From assembly GCA_947683625.1 (NCBI GenBank), contig CANTUR010002246.1:38501-102500 (forward strand): a stretch of 64,000 bases of DNA, written 5' to 3'. The position numbers and the translations under genes are program-made. The stretch comes from Mallotus nudiflorus. Taxonomy: Eukaryota; Streptophyta; Magnoliopsida; Malpighiales; Euphorbiaceae. The notes under the pieces were generated by a model that was given only the letters and a program-made list of their open reading frames with translations, had not been told where the DNA came from and did not search any database. Positions within the stretch are counted from its first letter, which is position 1; each line of letters begins with the position of its first letter. Below, one piece after another: positions 59,715 to 64,000 of this stretch.

Positions 59715-60988
59715 TGACTGGTGGAAGCGTGGAAAAAACCTCTGGCACCTCCTATGGTACCTCTGCCACCCCCTTGCTAGGCTATAATCTGAGTCAAACT
59801 TAGATATTGAGTTGGAGGCAACTGAAAAGGTGCTGGAGTTGCACTAGCAACCGACTGCTGCAGAAACTGTAAAAACTGCTATGGCTGAAAACCAAAATAT
59901 AAGCATGATCTAGCAAAATGTCTTGTCTATCCACATCAAAAACATGTCAGTGATGCCATATGACAGGGTCCCTGATGGACTCTACCACAAGTCTGACAGG
60001 TGCTAGCTACGAATTCTGTGCTATCGTATGTTGAACTCTGACCACTACTACTATTGGAAGCACCAGAACGAAATCTAATAGGCCTACGCTATCCCCCACG
60101 GCCATGCCTCCTACTACTATAATATCTCGACTGCTGCCTCTAACTCTGTTGTACTGAACCTCTCTACTGACTACTGGAACTAATCTGGAAAGTCAAATAT
60201 GGAGTAGTCTGGAATCCTCCTGACTGAACACCCAACTGATAGTAATCAAGCATAGCTCCTTGTCTGACTAGTCTCAACTCTATCTCATTGGCTAACTCTA
60301 TCACCAACTCCAGAGTAAGGCTTGCAGTAGGCATCCCAGCAAATGCAGAACCCAGACTAGTGATGTAAGTCATGATAGCAAAATGTTGGTCTCGCATCAG
60401 ATCATCTACATATCTACCAAGTCAAAGAAACTCTCTAGTATAGTCCTTGACAGATCTGTCACCTCTGGTGATGCTCATCAACCGAAGTCTATAACTCATC
60501 CAGAGTGGCTTTGGATAGAATCTCCTTATAAATCTCTCTCTGAACTAAACCCAAGTCATCTTAATTATGTACGGCTGAATCACCTAGACGAACCAATCCA
60601 GGGCTGGTCCCCCTACAGATAACTCAATGATCATGATCCGCTGGTACTCGGTGTGAGCCATCCTAGTCCTTGTCTCAATAGCATGTAGAAAGTCTATACG
60701 ACTTACTCTGGCATAGAACAGTGCTACCTTAGGATCAGACATACCCTACTGATAGGCAAGCTGTAACGGTGATGCAACTAGAGGTATCACAGCTTCCTCG
60801 TACTCTGGCTCTATAAGCTCCTCATCCTGTAGCTCACAATGTCTATAGGGACCTACCACTCCTCAAGGTCTACCTCCACCTCGACCTTTATGCCTAATAG
60901 GCGACTCAGGAGGTAAAACCTCATCCTAAAAGGACTCATCATCCTCAGCCTCAAATACCGATAGAGCAACACGCGCTCATCTCCTCAT
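59715..60988 (-). pseudogene. TEK-O gag remnant
   Basis: Homologous to TEK-M gag over its length. The start ATG is at 60986-60988, again preceded by a TTTTCAG acceptor. The longest open piece is 60164-60397, the C-terminal part of the gag domain. Several stops and a deletion near 60690-60710. The zinc-knuckle region around 59930-60000 is degraded. TEK-M inserted in its distal part. Confidence 0.9.
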
Positions 60989-61173
60989 TCTGAAAAGACA
61001 AAACCAAAAAGATTCAAACAAAATAGACAATCTAACGATTATGCGAAATACTAAATCAAGGAAAATTTATTGAAGCATACTCAAATCTAATTAACTGCAG
61101 TGGTTTTAAAGAAAATGAGACTCTAAAAACCTAGGTCCATAACACTAATAACCTAGGACTTTGAAACTAACTT
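60989..61173 (-). other. TEK-O leader with eroded primer site
   Basis: Aligns with the TEK-M leader. The splice acceptor TTTGTCTTTTCAG equivalent is kept at 60990-61002. The primer-site region near 61158-61170 has lost most of the match to tRNA-Met. Confidence 0.75.
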
Positions 61174-63966
61174 TTTCATGACCCAACCTGGTAGTCATGA
61201 CCGGTGCTAGGGAATGGGAATTCTTTCAAAACCAGAACTCGTAACAAGCCTAAAAAAACCATATGTAATAAATAAATAAAAATACATTAGAATTAAAACT
61301 AAATTTGATATTAAAATAAATACTTAAATGTCATATCATAAAATAAAAATATTTTCATATAATATTCAGAGAAAGGTCTCATATAATAATAATAACATTC
61401 TACAGATATAAAGCATTACTACTGCAGTTTTCTAGAATACAACAAAGTTCAGATAAATAATTTACATAATCTAGTTAGGGCTAAAGAAGTCCAGTGTAGA
61501 GGTCTACTAATAAGGTCTGATGATGAGGAATCCCCTAAAAAAATATTGAGGGGAGTCATACCTCACTAAGTGAATTATTATAATATATATATACATGCAA
61601 TATAAATCATATACGATCAAGCATCTGTATAGATATAAATATATATACACGCATTTCACACAGATGTAAAAATTCAATTTTATATATAATAAAAGAATAA
61701 ATTTATTTTAGTTGAAGGACCGGAGCATAACCCTAACAGTTCGCAACCCCAATCATAAAAATCATTAGCCAATAAGCTTAATCAAAACTCCAAGTATTCA
61801 TTTATCCAACTTAAGGTAGTATACTGGCCCCAAGTACACTAGGTCAACCGAGGTTTTGCAATCTCACTACCAGCATGACTAGCCCTGAGTACACTCAGTC
61901 AATCAAGGATCCACAGTCAACCTATCCAATAACTAACATCTCAATAAAAATTATCAAATTCTCAACCTAGTTCTACTATACTGTCGCCAACAGTCCTAGC
62001 GTAGTCCACTAGGTAGCACGTTCTACTGTTATCCTTCAAATCATTCATATAATTATGGAAAATAGTAAAATGCATAATTAATATACAAGTGGCATTCATT
62101 TAAAAAGGATATACTACTTATGTCCTAAACGTATACCATAAATATACCAAATGCATATGCTGAATATATGACAAATATATTGAATATATATATATATACT
62201 AAAACATGCTAACGTATATAAGTCATATATATACAAATTATATACTAAAAACAAACTAAGTAAAATGTCACATATACCAAAAATATACCTAAAGTATACC
62301 AATAATACACTTCTTCATTTAATGTAATAATTCATATCAAAACATAATAAAACATGAATTCTCAAAAGCATATATTCTATATGCAATGTATATATAAAAT
62401 AATAACTCACAAGTTTGCGCTCCATGAGACTGACTCGACGGGCTTAGTCTGATAGGCCTCAGTCTCGGTGCAGCTAGAAAATAAATAATAATAATAATAA
62501 TCAAAATATAATCCTAACTTAAATTTCTAAGAATTCTAAAGAAAGAATCAATCTAGGAATTTAAAATCCAAAAAAAATACAGAAAATCAGGATCGACCAG
62601 ACGTCACGTTTTACAAAAATTCTACCAAAAATTCAACAAAACCTCCTCTGTAAAATAGACATCTCTCTACTGACAGTAGAGTCGATCCTACAAGGAAAAC
62701 ACACTTACAATACCATAAAGCTCAACACATCGAGTTGGAACTCCAAACTATACAATTTTCCAATCGAGGTTCACAATTCACCAAAAATCAATATAAAATA
62801 ATAAATATATTAAAAATCATTAAATTCCATAAAAGTCCAAAATATAATATATTTAAACATTAAATCACTAAATATAATTATTTTCACAACAATTAAATAA
62901 AATCTCAAATAATAATATAATATTAATACAAATCCAATTTTTCAATAATTCCACATAAAATGGTAAAATTCACTTTTATTTATTCAAATAGCTTAAATAT
63001 ATAATAAAATTTATCAAAAATCCATTTAATCACCAAAATAATAAATAATATATTATTTGAATACAATTTTCAAAAATTAGTATTAATTAGTAAAAAAATA
63101 GTAAATCATTTAAAAAATCATTTTAATACCCTATATAATTCTAAAATAAGTTAAAACATATTATTTAACTATAATTTCAATAAAAATACACAATTAACTC
63201 ATTAATCCAATATTTACATAATAATAAAAATATTCTCAAAAATTATATAAATTCACTAAAAATTATTTTATAAATTCTAAAATTATTAACTCAAATTAAT
63301 AACACTAATTTAACTAAATTTTCATTAAAACTAATTAATTAACATAATTATCAAAAATTCAATATTTAATATTAAAATAACCAAAAATTTACCCATAATT
63401 CAAATTAATTCAAAAAATACACAAAATTATTTTTGAGAAGCTAAAGATACCAAGATCAACATTTGTAAAGTAAGAATTCATAAATCAATCAATATCAATC
63501 TCAAAAAAAATTCAAAATCCTAAAACACATAAACTAAAATCTAGCTAAAACTCAAAATCTAGAGGGATTAAGCTCAAATGAAGCTTAGAATCACACTCAC
63601 CGAAGCTCAAGGATTCAGATGAGATTGAAGTGACGAGCTAGGATGGCCAAAAATGGAGTCACCAGCGTGAAGTTGTCCCTGCTGCTGCTGTTTCAGGCGA
63701 TTCCGATGGCTACCGACGCGACCTTGCGTGACGGAAGGGAAAGAGGAGGTGAGGGGAGTCGACGGTGGCTGGTGGTGGTCGTGGTTGGCGGTCTGGCAAG
63801 CTGGGTTGCACAGTGGCAGCTTCAGGAAAAACGGAAGGAAGAAGAGGAAAAAGAAGAAGAAGAAAACAAAAGAAAAAAAAAGGCAGGGGGCTGACCTTTG
63901 ACCTTATTTTTGACTTCTTTATATATATATATATATATATACAACACACTATGCACATTTGATAAT

Positions 63967-64000
<34 letters not shown>
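61174..64000 (-). repeat. TEK-O 5' LTR, truncated by window end
   Basis: Collinear with the 3' LTR pieces at 6904-8053 (inverted), 28187-28388 and 39864-41799. Terminal TG changed to TT at 61174. Stem B is at 62665-62681, the splice donor at 63600, a GC-rich ATG-free leader at about 63605-63900, a TATA repeat at 63919-63941 and the start of an AAT repeat at 63960-64000. About 450 bp are expected beyond the window. Open frames at 63643-63962 lie in the leader. Confidence 0.9.

Overview
This window is plant repeat DNA, most likely dicot heterochromatin. I find no host gene, tRNA or rRNA. Nearly every base can be assigned to nested LTR retrotransposons plus one endogenous pararetrovirus fragment. 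A plant source follows from a Sirevirus (SIRE/Maximus) Ty1-copia gag, a chromodomain-bearing Ty3-gypsy of Tekay/Del type with 3.1-3.3 kb LTRs, initiator-Met tRNA primer sites and a caulimovirid-like remnant. I cannot name the species.

Layout. 1-6903: SIRE-A, a decayed Sirevirus on the minus strand whose left end lies outside the window. 6904-8053: displaced, inverted piece of a Tekay LTR belonging to the old element TEK-O. 8054-10354: truncated Tekay-type solo LTR (S1). 10355-12664: caulimovirid-like remnant. 12665-28186: SIRE-B, a plus-strand Sirevirus pseudogene interrupted by solo LTR S2 (16906-20279, TSD GTCCA) and an unrelated solo LTR, LTR-X (23923-25934, TSD GAATG/AAATG). 28187-28388 and 39864-41799: more of the TEK-O 3' LTR, split by TEK-P (28389-39858, plus strand, complete, TSD ATATA). 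41800-48451 and 59715-61173: TEK-O pol and gag, minus strand, split by solo LTR S3 (42294-45474, TSD CCACA) and by TEK-M (48452-59709, minus strand, complete, intact ORF, near-identical LTRs, TSD CCTAC). 61174-64000: TEK-O 5' LTR, running off the right edge.

Relative order of events, from nesting: caulimovirid fragment, then S1, then TEK-O inside S1, then SIRE-B, TEK-P, S3 and TEK-M inside TEK-O, and S2 and LTR-X inside SIRE-B. SIRE-A was inserted in opposite orientation near SIRE-B. The TSD AATGT expected on both sides of SIRE-B is instead found at 28187-28191 and, reverse complemented, beside SIRE-A at 6904-6908. The segment 6904-12664 therefore appears to have been inverted by recombination between the two Sireviruses.

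Only TEK-M (gag-pol of 1583 codons, LTRs of 3122 bp each) looks capable of activity. Its near-twin TEK-P has an otherwise open gag-pol with four stops, all explained by C-to-T changes at CAG or CGA codons. The Tekay LTRs carry two further signals that standard annotation would miss: a conserved layout of TATA, ATG-free leader, 5' splice donor and a 3' acceptor one base before the gag ATG; and a conserved module able to fold into three stems.
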